From NCBI GenBank assembly GCA_024364735.1, contig JAGFNQ010000289.1:850927-914926 (forward strand): a DNA stretch of 64,000 nt. The letters are read 5' to 3'. Source of the stretch: Boesenbergia rotunda (lineage: Eukaryota > Streptophyta > Magnoliopsida > Zingiberales > Zingiberaceae). The notes under the pieces are model-generated. The model worked only from the letters and a program-made list of their open reading frames with translations, had not been told where the DNA came from and searched no databases. Shown here piece after piece: positions 1 through 10,761 of this stretch; the stretch's first letter is position 1; every line of letters starts with the position of its first letter. Made by a program: the position numbers and the translations under genes.

Positions 1-421
1 GCCGGCAGCCTCTCCACCACTGATGAGCACCACAAAAGGGAGAGGACAACCCTCCATTATCTCTGTGATCTCCCACCAAAGCTTGGTAGAGAAGGGAAGA
101 AGAACCGAGGAGTCTCTCCTCTTCTTCTTGGTGCACCGCTGAGCCCTAGGAGAGAAGGAAAAGAGAGAGAAGAGAATGGAGGATTTTGGGTGTTGGCTCT
201 TGGATTAATTCTCTCTTGGTTTCTTGATCTCATAGGGTATTTATAGGGCTAAGGTAGGGACCAAGAGGAGGAGTTGGTTCTTGGCCCACTAATGGATCTA
301 AACCCGATCCATTAATTAAGATCCATTCCACTAAAGGATCTTAATTGAACTTCCTCACCAACCCCCATATTTTCATATGAGCTCCACATATTACTAGTCG
401 GCCATCCCCCATGTTTAAGAT
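1..421 (-). repeat. Distal part of the 3' LTR of copia element B
   Basis: Non-coding. On the minus strand it matches, in order, the second half of the B-family LTRs at 42420-43130 and 48770-49500: the phrases about 'gatccattaatga', 'ccaacccccatatttt' and the GC-rich leader recur. The rest of this LTR lies at 9867-10587; element A was inserted between the two. The LTR runs off the left window edge, so its U5 end is not visible. Confidence 0.85.
238..245 (-). promoter_or_regulatory. TATA box of element B LTR
   Basis: TATAAATA on the minus strand, in the same place relative to flanking LTR sequence as the TATATATA boxes of the sister LTRs at 42573 and 48924. Transcription would run leftward out of the window. 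The assignment is by sequence and position only. Confidence 0.55.
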
Positions 422-1732
422 TGTTGGATCGAGAAAAACGATAGAGGGGGGGGTGAATATCGTTAAAAACTTTTCAGACTTAAGAGAGAGCAAATACGCT
501 GCGGAAAGAAATAAATTGCACAAGAACACAAGTAGATTTTTTACTTGGTTCGGAGTCGCATTCGGCTCCTACTCCAAGGCACACGGTCCTTGACCGTTTA
601 CTTTGGGCAATACTATAATCGTAATAAAAGATTTACAAGTTAAGTACAAGAGAATATCATGATATTGAAATTGCTACACTTTTTGTTACCGATGCCCGAG
701 GTGGGTCGAATTTTGGAGCAGAGGGTCATCGTCGTTGCTGGGATCTCGAAGTTGGAGTTTGCCGGGGCGTAGCACTTGAACGAAAAGCTTTGGAGCGTTT
801 AGAAACAGTGATCATGAAGCCTTGGGGTTGAGCCCCTTTTATAGTGCTCCTGGGGGCGCCTGATCCGTTGGGGGCGCCTGACACGTACCTTCACCTGCGC
901 GAACCTCAATCCGCAGCTCGGTCAGCGCTTATCCCCTTTGATTCGACACCTGATCTGACTGGGGCGGCCGGGACCTCTCGGGTGCCTAGGTTGACCTGGT
1001 CCAATGGTTTCGTGGCAGATTTGCTTCGATGACCGCTTTTGCTTTGATCTTGGGCGCCCGAGACCTCCTGGGTGCCTAGCCCAGTGTGGTTTCGAAGCAG
1101 TCTTGCTTCATTGATGTTTTGGCCTTTTACCTTTGGCGCCCGTGACATCTCGGGCGCCTAGCCCAGTGAACCACTCCACTCCTTTGGGGCGTCTTGAGCT
1201 GCAGAAACACAATCCTTCAGTGTCTGTAACCAAGGTTAGTTCCAAAACAAACCAAGCAAGATTGTTAGTCATTAACCGTAGCTGTCTTGGTTCTGACTTC
1301 GGGTCTCCCAAATGGAACCCTAGGTCAAACCGACGCCTACTGTTCCCTCGACAGGGAATGCGTCCTCACCTACTCCCCTCAGGAGAGTTTACCTTTTGCC
1401 AACCGGCTCCTCCGGTTGGACTTTTGCCCAATCCACCTGACCAGGTCTTCATGCCCAACTTTCGGTCAGGTCTTCGGTGCCCAGCCCCTTGCCAGGACTT
1501 CTTGCCCAGTCCTCGACCAGGACTTCTTTGCTTGACTTCCAATCAAGTCTTCTTGCCCAGTCCTTGACCAGGACTTCTTTGCCCTGCCCTTTGCCAGGAC
1601 TTCTTGCCTAGTGTACCTAGGACTTCTTCTTGCACACTTAGTGAGGAAGTTAGATCATAATAATATCTTAACTTCTGAACCCTTTGTCATTATCAAAACC
1701 TAGGTTTGACTTAGGTGCTACCTGCACCAACA
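422..1732 (-). repeat. 3' LTR of element A
   Basis: 1,311 bp, starting TGTTGG and ending CCAACA. It matches the 5' LTR at 8559-9866 almost throughout, with scattered substitutions and an extra 18-bp or so copy of a 'gggggcgcctga' block near 850. By eye, identity is in the mid-90s per cent. It holds a TATA box at 836-844, a GGCGCC palindrome cluster at about 848-1170 and hairpin-forming repeats at about 1440-1640. Confidence 0.93.
836..844 (-). promoter_or_regulatory. TATA box in 3' LTR of element A
   Basis: CTATAAAAG on the minus strand, duplicated at the equivalent site in the 5' LTR. The GGCGCC-rich block lies immediately upstream of it in the direction of transcription. Confidence 0.65.
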
Positions 1733-1750
1733 ATCTCCTCCTTTTTTATT
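1733..1750 (-). promoter_or_regulatory. Polypurine tract of element A
   Basis: On the minus strand a purine run (AAAAAAGGAGGAGAT) directly abuts the 3' LTR, where plus-strand DNA synthesis is primed during reverse transcription. Confidence 0.8.
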
Positions 1751-2903
1751 TATGGCAACACGGTTCAAAAAGTTAAGTTAATAAAGCAAGTAAATAACCT
1801 TAATTTCCTCCCCCTAGAAGAAATTCTCCCCCTGAGTTTTCCAAAAATACGTGGGGTTTTTGAAAACATTTCTAAGTCTTTGTTTGAAAAGATTCAGGTT
1901 TTCAACACTTAGAAAATTTTCAAAAGGGATTTTCAAGTTAGAAAAATTTTCCAAAATATTTTCGAGTTGGGCACTTAGAAAATTTTCAAAGCATTTAATT
2001 TTAACACTTAGAAAATTTTCAAAACAATTTTGAAGTTTTTAACACTTAGAAAATTTTCAAAATATTTTTGAAGTTTTTAGAAAATTTTCAAAACAATTTT
2101 GAAGTAAGTACTTAGAAAATTTTCAAAACAATTTTGAAGTAAGTACTTAGAAAATTTTCCAAAACATTTTGAGTTAAGTACTTAGAAAATTTTCCAAAAA
2201 GAGTTTTGAATTACTTTACATTTTGAAAAAAGGAGATAAAAGTTTTTGAAAAAAAATTAAATTTGGAAATATTTAAATTTTAAAACCTTCTTTTCTCTCC
2301 TTTCCAATCTCTCCCCTTTTGCCATATATAAAAAAAATATAGCAACAAAAATTGAGTAAGGAAAGTAAAGTGCTGTATTGAATCAATTCTATACATAAAC
2401 TGGACCAAATCAATTTAAAATTTTGCTTTCAGGTCCTGTCTAGCCCAGTTAGCTACTTACTAACTGTTATAAACAGTAGCTTTCGCTAGGGTTAGTCAAG
2501 TTAAGTGATTTGATCAAGTTAGATTTTCTAAGCTTCACACTTAACTTGATTACTGTTCAATTGGTATTTATTGCCCCAATTATTGCAGATGCACTGACTT
2601 AAAGCATCTTAAATCAAGGCATAAACCTAAGCATCTCAACCCAGTCTAGGTTATCAATCAAAAGTACCCTAAGGTGCTTGTGAGATGCTGGCTTCTAGAT
2701 CTATAGGTGCATGCAGTTCTAGGGTTAGGGCCTAAGCTAAGTCCATTTGCGAAAAAAGCCCTAGTTTTGAAGGGGGTATGTTTTTTTTAAAAGAAACTAA
2801 GTCGGAAATCATTTTAAATTTCAAGATAAAAATGATTTTTCAAATATATTTAAATAACAAATAAGAAATAAAATAGTTTTGAACAAAAAACATTAGAGCA
2901 GTC
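1751..2903 (-). other. 3' non-coding region of element A
   Basis: No reading frame with recognisable protein. The stretch is strongly A+T rich and carries a purine-rich second copy of a PPT-like block at about 2295-2330 next to 'gccatatata'. Long non-coding 3' regions with several PPT-like boxes are a feature described for Sireviruses. The corresponding regions of elements C and D have the same layout. Confidence 0.6.
1905..2210. repeat. Degenerate tandem repeat in element A 3' region
   Basis: About eight copies of a 30-40-bp unit containing 'acttagaaaattttc' followed by 'aaaacaattttgaagt'. The last three or four copies (about 2060-2200) are the most regular. Each core pairs with itself (gaaaattttc). 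Confidence 0.8.
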
Positions 2904-3554
2904 CTATTCTACTAAGCATAACCCTAACTGCCTTCTTAGTAAGCTGAACTCAGACTCAGGTAAGGGTTTGGTGAAGATATCAGCTAAGTTTGATTTTGAG
3001 TCTACATGCTTAAGGACTATTTCACCCCTGGCTACATGATCTCTTATAAAGTGATGTTTAACCTCTATATGTTTTGTTCTAGAGTGTTGGATTGAGTTCT
3101 TAGTTAGATTAATTGAACTTATGTTAACTATATAGACTTGGGTTTGGTTGTAATCAAGCTGGAAGTCCTTAAGAGTGTGTATCATCCATAAGAGTTGTGC
3201 TACACACTTTCCTAAAGCAACATATTCAGCTTCGGTTGTGGATAGAGCTACACAGTGTTGCTCTCTACTGCACCAATTGACTAGGCTATTCCCTAAGAGT
3301 TGGTAGCTTTCACTTGTTCTTTTTCTATCTAGTTTGCATCCAGCATAGTCAGAATCAGAGTATCCTGACAGGTCAAAAGTTGTGGTCCTAGGATACCAAA
3401 TCCCTACATTGAGGGTGCCCTTAATGTATCTAAGTATTCTTTTTAGGGATGCTAAGTGTGTTTCCTTAGTACAGGTTTGGTATCTAACACACATTCCAAC
3501 AGAGAAAAGGATATCAGGTCTGCTAGTTGTAAGGTAAAGTAGACTTCCAATCAT
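2904..3554 (-). pseudogene. RNase H domain of element A pol (copia type)
   Basis: RNase H degrades the RNA strand of the RNA/DNA hybrid during reverse transcription. The frame opens with the RT thumb/connection motif GSLLYLTTSRPDI, then RNase H with Asp in GYSDSDYAG and Glu in STTEAEYVA. The third acidic residue, expected in a 'CDN(T/S)S' context, reads IVNIS here, so a catalytic Asp appears lost. The frame ends with DIFTKPLPESEF..., the usual copia C-terminus. It is out of frame with the upstream integrase-RT frame (3668-5533), so the polyprotein is broken at about 3560-3670. Confidence 0.9.
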
Positions 3555-3667
3555 ACGTCAATATAGTTTAAGGTCTACAGATTTACCTTCAGGGTCACTA
3601 TCTATTTTTACATTTGTGGCCATCGGAGTACTTATACTTTTAGAGTTATCCATTTTAAATTTCATTA

Positions 3668-5533
3668 TTATCTCGTTAAAGTATTTGGATTGATGAACAT
3701 AATTTCCATCCCTAGTTTGCTTAATTTGTATCCTAAAAAGAAGTTGAGCTCACCAACTAAGCTCATTTCGAATTCGTTTTCCATTATTTTTACAAATTCT
3801 TTTAAGAAGTTTGAGTTGGTGGATCCGAAAATTATGTCGTCAACATAGATTTGGGCAATGAAGATGTCTTTTTCTAAGGTTTTAACAAAAAGAGTTGAGT
3901 CAATTTGTCCTTGGTAAAATTCCTTAGAAATAAGATAAGTTGATAGGCGTTCATACCATGCCCTAGGTGCTTGTTTTAGTCCATAAAGTGTCTTATTAAG
4001 TTTGTAAACATAGTCGGGTTTTTCTAGGTCCTCAAAGCCTAGGGGTTGTCCTAGATAGACTTCTTCATTGATGAACCCATTTAGAAAGGCTGACTTAAAA
4101 TACATTTGGTAAAGTTTAAATCTTTTATGGGCTGCAAAGGCTAACAACATTCTAATAGACTCAAGTCTGGCTACTGGGGCATAGTTTTCGTCATAGTCTA
4201 ACCCTTCGACTTGACTGAACCCTTTAGCTACTAAGCGGGCTTTGTTTCTGACTATTTCCCCTTGGTCATTTAGTTTGTTCCTAAATACCCACTTATTATC
4301 TATGATGGATTTGCCCTCAGGTTTAGGTACTAGTTCCCAGACTTGGTTTCTTTCAAATTGGGCTAACTCCTCTTGCATTGCTATAATCCAATCAGGATCA
4401 GGTAAGGCTTCCTCTATAGTCTTAGGTTCAAATTTTGAAATTAGTACAATCTGACTATGATTTCTATAGGATGACCTAGTTCTGACTCCTAAGGTTGGAT
4501 CACCCACAATTTGGTCAGAGGGGTGACTGAGTCTGGGTTTCTTGGTTCTTCTAGAACTTGGGTCAGCCTTAGATCCGGCTGGCCGATTTGGTTCAGTATT
4601 TTGTTCAATTACTTGGGTTGGTTCAATTGTTGGTTCAATTGACGTAGTAGTTGTTTCAATAGTTAGTTCATTTAGAGTTTCAACCAGTGGTTCAATTGAT
4701 GGTTCCATAATTTGTTCATTATCTTCTTGATCAATATTTGATGGATTTGGATTATCATATTTTGAGTTAGTTTCCTCATCAAATATTAAATTTGTTGTTT
4801 CTTCAATTTTGTTAGTTTGTCTATTGTAGACCCTATAAGCCCTACTTGTTGTTGAATATCCTAAAAATATTCCAGGGGTTGACTTAGACTGGAATTTCCC
4901 TAGGCAGTCCTTGGTGTTTAGGATATGGACTATGCACCCAAAGACCCTTAGGTAGTGTAGGTTTGGAAGTCTATGGTAATATAGTTCATAGGGAGTTTTA
5001 TTATGTCGTTTGTTAATTAGGACCCTATTTTGGATATAGCAAGCCGTACTAATTGCTTCTACCCAAAAGTGGTTAGCTAGGTTGAATTCATTGAGCATAG
5101 TCCTAGCGGTTTCCTGTAGGGTTCTATTCTTCCTTTCTACTATCCCATTTTGCTGGGGGGTTCTAGGACACGAAAATTCGTGAATATACCCGTTTATCTT
5201 ATAAAATTCCTCAAACCTTTGATTTTCAAACTCTCCCCCGTGATCACTCCTAAGTCTTTTGATTTTGGTATCATTTTGATTCTCAATTACCTTACATAGG
5301 TCAATGAATAGGTTTAGGGTTTCATCCTTAGTTTTTAGGAACCTTACCCAAGTAAACCTAGAGTAATCATCGATAATGACTAAGCAGTACCGGTTTCCGC
5401 TTAGTGACTTGGCTCCATGTGAATCAAATAGGTCAAGGTGCAGGAGCTCAAGTGTGGTTTGAATTAGGATTGATTGAATTTGTTTGTGATTAGACCTGGT
5501 TTGTTTACCTTGGTTACATGAGTCACATATCAT
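3668..5533 (-). pseudogene. Integrase and reverse transcriptase of element A pol
   Basis: A 621-codon stretch. The end of the pre-integrase zinc region (CDSCNQGKQTR) comes first. The integrase core has a DD35E triad at about D34 (HLDLF), D97 (SDHGGEF) and E133 (GIVERKNR). An acidic/threonine-rich linker follows at about 250-340. The RT domain starts near residue 365, with YVDDIIFG at 563-566 and GLKQAPRAWY upstream. In the first RT active-site motif, copia elements read QMDVKSAFLNG; here it is QMYFKSAFLNG, so the catalytic Asp (about residue 478) is Tyr. RT from this copy would be inactive even though the frame is long and open. Integrase looks intact. Confidence 0.92.
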
Positions 5534-5629
5534 ATTTTCATGGTTCTTAATTTTTGATATTCCTTTAATTAGACCAAGTTGGGTGATTTTTGAAATTAGT
5601 CTTAGATTAGTGTAACCTAATCTTCTATG

Positions 5630-6022
5630 TCAGAGGTTTGATTCTTCTAACTGAGTTAAGAGGCATTTAGGTACTAAGGGTAGATTTATAGTATACACAT
5701 TATTTTTCCTAGTGCCTTTAAGCATGACTTCTGAGTCTTGCAAATTTCTAATCAGGCAGTTAGAGTTGGTAAAGGTAACTACATTGCCAGTATCACATAA
5801 TTGACTTATACTAAGCAAATTGAATTTTAAATTCTCAACCAAGAGTACCTTTTTAATTACAAAAACGGATTTGAGTTCAATGTTACCTGACCCAATGACT
5901 TTGAGTGTAGCATTGTTGCCAAATGCTACTGAGCCTAGGTTCTTAAACTTGGGTTTGGTGAATTTCAATTTGTCTCCAGTCATGTGTCTGGAGCCCCCGC
6001 TATCCAACATCCATTGGTTCAA
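5630..6022 (-). pseudogene. Aspartic protease and pre-integrase region of element A
   Basis: Retropepsin-like copia protease: active site DSG in WMLDSGGSRHMTGD, then GNIELKSVFVIKKVLLVENLKFNLLSISQL, the standard spacing to the second beta hairpin. The following GAG-pre-integrase segment ends in a stop (5630-5632). The same frame continues with HRRLGYTNL, where relatives read W-H-R-R-L-G, so the stop looks like a Trp-to-TGA change. It is in frame with the integrase-RT segment. The usual Cys in this Sirevirus motif (GCSRHMTG) is Gly here. Confidence 0.88.
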
Positions 6023-6922
6023 ATCTTTATGTTCCTACACATAAAGAATTTATTGATTTGGATCCAATTAGAATTAAGGATAGCTTAAATTGATTTTCAC
6101 AACCTAGTCTGTCTCACCCAATCTATAGTTATCAATCACATTAACCTTATGGGTTTTGTGAGACAGGTTTTAACAGATGTAAAGATTAAAAAAACATGAT
6201 TAATTTTGAAAAGTTGAATTAATTTTGAAAATAGTTTAATTGAATTTTAATTTTATTTTAAAAGGTGGTTGAATCTAAGATTAAATGAAATTTGTGTTAG
6301 ATTCAAATCTGACAATAGTAAAGTGAATTTGGTTTTCAATAATCGACTTCTAGGTCTTGGCGAGGCACTAGGCCTTCTTTAACCGTAGCCTTATTGGATC
6401 ATCAACCCTTTCCTTGACAAAGCCTTTTATTGAAAATCCATCTTCAAGTTACTCGAAAGATTTTGGTCTAACTAGTTTGGGTCTTGGATCGGTAGCTTCA
6501 GCTAGTTCCGCCAAAATGGCTTCCCTAACATACTATCATCTCACCTCCACCCAATACTATGTTGTTCAAATTTTAGTTAAATCATTTCAGTCGTTAGTCT
6601 AACCAGTCCTAGGTCTAAACATGATATTTGCAGAAAGAAATAAACAATCAAGCATGCAATTCAAATTAAAGAGAATAAATTTATCTAATTATAAAAATTG
6701 TTTTTAAATTGGTTCCCCCTGGACTAAAGCCACGGTAATGGTTAGGCAAGATATGAATATTGTCCTTGGGAATCCAATACTAGATTAGTCCAGCTTGGTT
6801 ATTCAAGCAAAGTTTGGGTACCCATGCTTGAACTTTGGTCTTGATTGGTTCAATACAGCATAGTATGACCGTTGTCTCGACTTGGTTCGATACCCTAACC
6901 CGGATCGATTTAGAACAGACTT
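6023..6922 (-). other. Gag-pol spacer of element A with conserved non-coding block
   Basis: No intact frame. About 6720-6920 still reads as degraded gag tail in the gag frame (a GLGY motif, with stops). The block at about 6300-6600 recurs in element D (31090-31460, plus) and in part in C (about 17990-18089, minus), with phrases such as 'aaaggctttgtca' and 'gcctcgccaagacct'. Its function is unknown. It lies between the gag tail and protease in A, and directly after gag in D. Confidence 0.6.
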
Positions 6923-8335
6923 CTATTTTCCAAGGATCATGTCAAGACCCTTGGAACCCGAAGTGAATCGTTCTATGGCTGCTCTAAGGTCCTTGACTTG
7001 AGTTTTCAAGGAGGAGTTCTCCATCTCAAGCTTTTCAACTTGAGTAGAGGTTCCTTCTTGAACTTTCTCGGTCAAGGATCTAGAGTCAGCTCCCTCTTTC
7101 AGGAGTTTTACTTCCTGTCGGAGGGACTCGACTCGGATTTTGGCTTTCGCCAAGTTACATGATAAGTAAGCAATTAACTTTGATAATTCAATTTCAGAAT
7201 AACCACTTACAGTTATTTAACCGTTTTCCGAAATTGTTAGCCATCCATCGTTCGGCTCCGATTCCGATCCGGTGTCGATATCTTCCGAAGCGCTCAAGGC
7301 GAGAAGGTTCAATTGTGGGGCCTCTTCTTCTTCTTCGGAGGAAGACTCATCCCACGTGGCTTGAAGAGCCTTCTTCCTTCGAGTCTTCTTCGCTTCCTTT
7401 AGATTAGAGCACCCCGATTTGTAGTGTCCCTTCTTACTGCATTCATAGCAGGTCACATTTGGTTTGGTCTTTGAGGTTGAGGGTTCAGCTGGATCTTCCT
7501 TTCTTCGGCTGGCTTTCCTTCTGTTGGTCTGATGCTTCAGCTCCTTGTAGTAGTCCCGGGCTAGCCGAACCAGCTTGGGTCGAACCCCTTCATTGTCTTC
7601 TGAGTCTGAGTCTGGCTTAGACTCGGGTGCAGGTTGAGGCTTTTTCTTGGCCACCTTTCCTTGGGTTTTACCTGCAAGAAAAACAATACCTTTCTCGGCC
7701 AAAGTGCAGTTAGTCTGCTCATGTAATTCTAATTCTGAAAATAATTCATCTAATTTAATTTTAGAAAGATCCCTTGAAACCTTGTAAGCATCTACCATAG
7801 ATGCCCACAGAGTATTTCTTGGGAAAGCATTTAATGTATACCTAATAAGGTCACGATTTTCTACCTTGTCACCGATTGTATGCAGGTCGTTCAAAAGCTC
7901 CTGGATTCTGGCGTGGAGCTGTGCTGCTGACTCGCCTTCGTTCATTTTGATTGTGTACAATCTGTTCAGCAGTAGGACCCTTTTGCTGATTCAGGTGTCG
8001 GAGGTGCCTTCGTGCAGTTCAACCAGTTTGCTCCAGAGTTCTTTAGCACTGTTGAAGGGACCCACCCGGTTCAATTCTTCTTTGGTTAATCCGCACTGCA
8101 GCGTCTGGGTTGCTTTAGCATCAGCCTCGATCTTTTTCTTCGGCGAGGCGTCCCTCTCTGAGTAGTGTTGTGCCACTCCTTCAGCATTCTTGGGGATTTC
8201 AAGACCAGATTGGATAATAATCCACATATCCACCTGAGTTTTCAGGTGGACTTCCATCTGACTCTTCCAGTACGAGAAGTCCTCTCCACTAAAGAGTGGT
8301 GGTCTGGCTGTGCTGAAACCCTCTTGCATGGCCAT
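6923..8335 (-). pseudogene. Gag of element A
   Basis: Capsid/nucleocapsid precursor. The chosen start is the Met-Ala-Met at 8335, because relatives begin here and the 18 upstream residues resemble leader. The N-terminal part (FSGEDFSYWKSQME..., UBN2-type gag) is followed by a CCHC zinc knuckle (CYECSKKGHYKSGC), an acidic stretch, then a coiled-coil tail at 6923-7153 with heptad-like Leu/Lys/Glu. In-frame stops lie at 7991-7993 (TGA), at 7217-7219 right after ISENG, and at 6923-6925. All segments are in one frame, so the damage is point mutation rather than indels. The coiled-coil tail is typical of Sirevirus gag. Confidence 0.88.
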
Positions 8336-8544
8336 AATAATTTCTGAACTAAACAAAAACAAAGAAACACTATCCCAAGACTTGGTCATGGATTAGTAGT
8401 GTGGGAAAAAATAATTGAAATGAAAGCGATTGAGTGGTGTTGCACCAACCTCGATTAACGAGAAAATTTTGAAAAAGAAATTAAAAAATTTCATAAAATC
8501 TGAAAAATTCTAAAATTGGTGGTTGCACCAGATTTGAGCCACCC

Positions 8545-8556
8545 GCTTTGATACCA
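8545..8556 (-). promoter_or_regulatory. Primer binding site of element A
   Basis: TGGTATCAAAGC on the minus strand, two bases inside the 5' LTR. This is the plant initiator-Met tRNA 3'-end complement (TGGTATCAGAGC) with one mismatch. Confidence 0.85.
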
Positions 8557-8558
8557 CT

Positions 8559-9866
8559 TGTTGGATCGAGAAAAATGATAGAGGGGGGGGGGTGAATATC
8601 GTTAAAAACTTTACGGACTTAAGAGAGAGCAAATACGCGGCGGAAAGAAATAAATTGCACAAGAACACAAGTAGATTTTTTACTTGGTTCGGAGTCGCGG
8701 TCGGCTCCTACTCCAAGGCCCACGGTCCTTGACCATTTACTTTGGGTAATACTATAATCGCAATAAAAGATTTACATGTTAAGTACAAGAGAATATCAGG
8801 AAATTGAAATTGCTACACGTTTCGTTAGCGATGCCCGAGGTGGGTCGAATTTCGGAGAAGAGGGTCGTCATCGGTGCTGGGATCTCAAAGTTGGAATTTG
8901 GCGGGGCATAGCGCTTGAACAAAAAGCTTTGGAGCGTTTAGAAACAGTGATCATGAAGCCTTGGGGTCGAGCCCCTTTTATAGTGCTCCTGGGGGCGCCT
9001 GACACGTGCCTTCACCTGCGTGAACCTCAATCCGCAGCTCGGCCAGAGCTTATCCCCTTTGATTTGGCACCTGGTCTGACTGGGGCGCACGGGACCTCTC
9101 GGGCGCCTAGGTTGACCTGGTCCAATGGCTTCGTGGCAGATTTGCTTCGATGACCGCTTTAGCTTTGACCTTGGGCGCCCGGGACCTCCTGGGCACCTAG
9201 CCCAGTGTGGTTTTGAAGCAGTCTTGCTTCATTGATGTTCTGGCCTTTTACCTTGGGCGCCTAGCCCAGTGAACCACCCCACTCCTTTGGGGCGTCTTGA
9301 GCTACAGAAACAGAATCCTTCGGTCCCTGTAACCAAGGTTAGTTCCAAAACAAACCAAGCAAGATTGTTAGTCATTATTTACAACCGTAGCTGTCTTGAT
9401 TCTGACTTCGGGTCTCCCAAATGGAACCCTAGGTCGAACCGACGCCTACTGTTCCCTCGACGGGGAATGCGTCCTGACCTACTCCTCTCAGGAGAGTTTA
9501 CCATTTGCCAACCGACTCCTCCTGTTGGAGTTTTGCCCAATCCACCTAACCAGGTCTTCGTGCCCAACTTCCGGTCAGGTTTTCTTGCCCAACTTCAGGT
9601 CAGGTCTTCGGTGCCCAGCCCCTTGCCAGGACTTCTTGCCCAATCCTCAACCAGGACTTCTTTGCCCGACTTCCGGTCAGGTCTTCTTGCCCAGTCCTTA
9701 ACCAGAACTTTTTTGCCCAGCCCTTTGCCAGGACTTCTTGCCTAGTGTACCTAGGACTTCTTCCTGCACACTCAGTGAGTAAATTAGATCACAATAACAT
9801 CTTAACCTCTGAACCCTTTGTCATTATCAAATCCCAGGTTTGACTTACTTGCTACCTGCACCAACA
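8559..9866 (-). repeat. 5' LTR of element A
   Basis: 1,308 bp, TGTTGG...CCAACA, paired with 422-1732. In transcription order from 9866: hairpin repeats (about 9770-9540), GGCGCC palindrome cluster (about 9260-8990), TATA box (8983-8975), transcribed leader, and a C/T-rich end just before the PBS. Confidence 0.93.
8975..8983 (-). promoter_or_regulatory. TATA box in 5' LTR of element A
   Basis: CTATAAAAG on the minus strand; this would be the promoter for the genomic RNA of element A. Confidence 0.7.
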
Positions 9867-10587
9867 AAGATCTCGTATGCCCGTTAATTAATTAAATTAC
9901 TGACAATTTAAATTAATTAACTTCTGGATCCTTGATTAGTACCGCTCAACCTTATCAACGTGCCGGATCAAATCCACCTGCACGGTTTAGCACTATGAAA
10001 CTTTTGAGCTCATCAAAGGGGGCATCATCATCCTGACTCACCAGGACACGGATTCCGTCAATAATCATCGGCACATCATATTATTAATATTATCTACTAA
10101 CTTACCGGGTCTATCGATCTAACAGAATAGATCTCGCCCATTGATAAATTAAAGAAATAATAATTAATAATATATGCCCGCTATTATTTTGGTTTTAAGG
10201 GATCGTACTCCATAATAACATCTTGAGGTCCTATCCAATTATCGAGTCAGTACAAATTGGAAAACCTTAGGTTTTGGTCCTACCCAATGTACCCAAAGCA
10301 CACTAGTGTAATTCTATGGTCAAGACCAACCACACCTAATTACACTACAACCATTCCGATGGGTTGTCCAATTCCATCTCGGTTGTGGGCCTCTATTTTA
10401 TACTAAGCAAGGAACTGATAACACGATCTTCTGTGTGACACCACACACCACGTTATCTACAATGCAAAGTAATTGGACTTCGTGTATGTACTATTATAAA
10501 CAAACACCTAGTGTAGTCGTGATTCTCTTTTCATAATAAAGATGTTCATATAATAAAAGTCATGTCTTTCAGTATACACATCTTACA
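9867..10587 (-). repeat. Proximal part of the 3' LTR of element B
   Basis: Continues the LTR interrupted at 421 by element A; the TSD copy AAGAT is 9867-9871. In LTR direction it starts TGTAAGATGTGTATACTG at 10587. It aligns with the G LTR at 48035-48770 in reverse. The PPT follows directly on its right. Confidence 0.85.
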
Positions 10588-10602
10588 ATCTCCCATTTAT
10601 AC
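10588..10602 (-). promoter_or_regulatory. Polypurine tract of element B
   Basis: AAATGGGAGAT on the minus strand abuts the B LTR. The same GGGAGAT precedes the LTRs at 39377 and 48035 (AGTGGGAGAT) and at 36744. Confidence 0.7.
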
Positions 10603-10761
10603 TCAAAGACACTGCTGTTCTCTCACTGCCATACATCTGACTCCCATATCCTCCACATGCCTGTCAAAAGCTCTAGATGGAAGAGCCTTAGTGAAAGGAT
10701 CTACTTGGTTGTCCTCTGATGAAATCTTGGCGACAACCATTTCTCCTCGCTTTACGATTTA

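Larger units (their letters stand above)
422..9866 (-). mobile_element. Element A: full-length Sirevirus-type copia retrotransposon
   Basis: A complete element of 9,445 bp read on the minus strand: 5' LTR 8559-9866, tRNA-iMet-like PBS, gag, protease, integrase, RT, RNase H, long 3' non-coding region, PPT and 3' LTR 422-1732. Both ends are TGTTGG...CCAACA. The 5-bp target duplication AAGAT is exact (417-421 and 9867-9871). Removing the element rejoins two halves of a B-family LTR, matching the uninterrupted copies near 42390 and 48750. Gag-then-pol order with protease-integrase-RT-RNase H is Ty1/copia. Length, LTR size, the SRHMTG protease context and a coiled-coil gag tail suggest the Sirevirus (Maximus/SIRE) lineage. 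Stops and a frameshift in gag and pol make it non-autonomous now. Confidence 0.95.

Noticed and set aside
1133..1567. Open frame of 144 codons in the LTR of element A
   Set aside because: It reads through GGCGCC-rich and hairpin repeats, has Pro/Leu/Ser-rich low complexity, and its counterpart at 9269-9745 is in a different register. Typical chance frame in GC-rich LTR.
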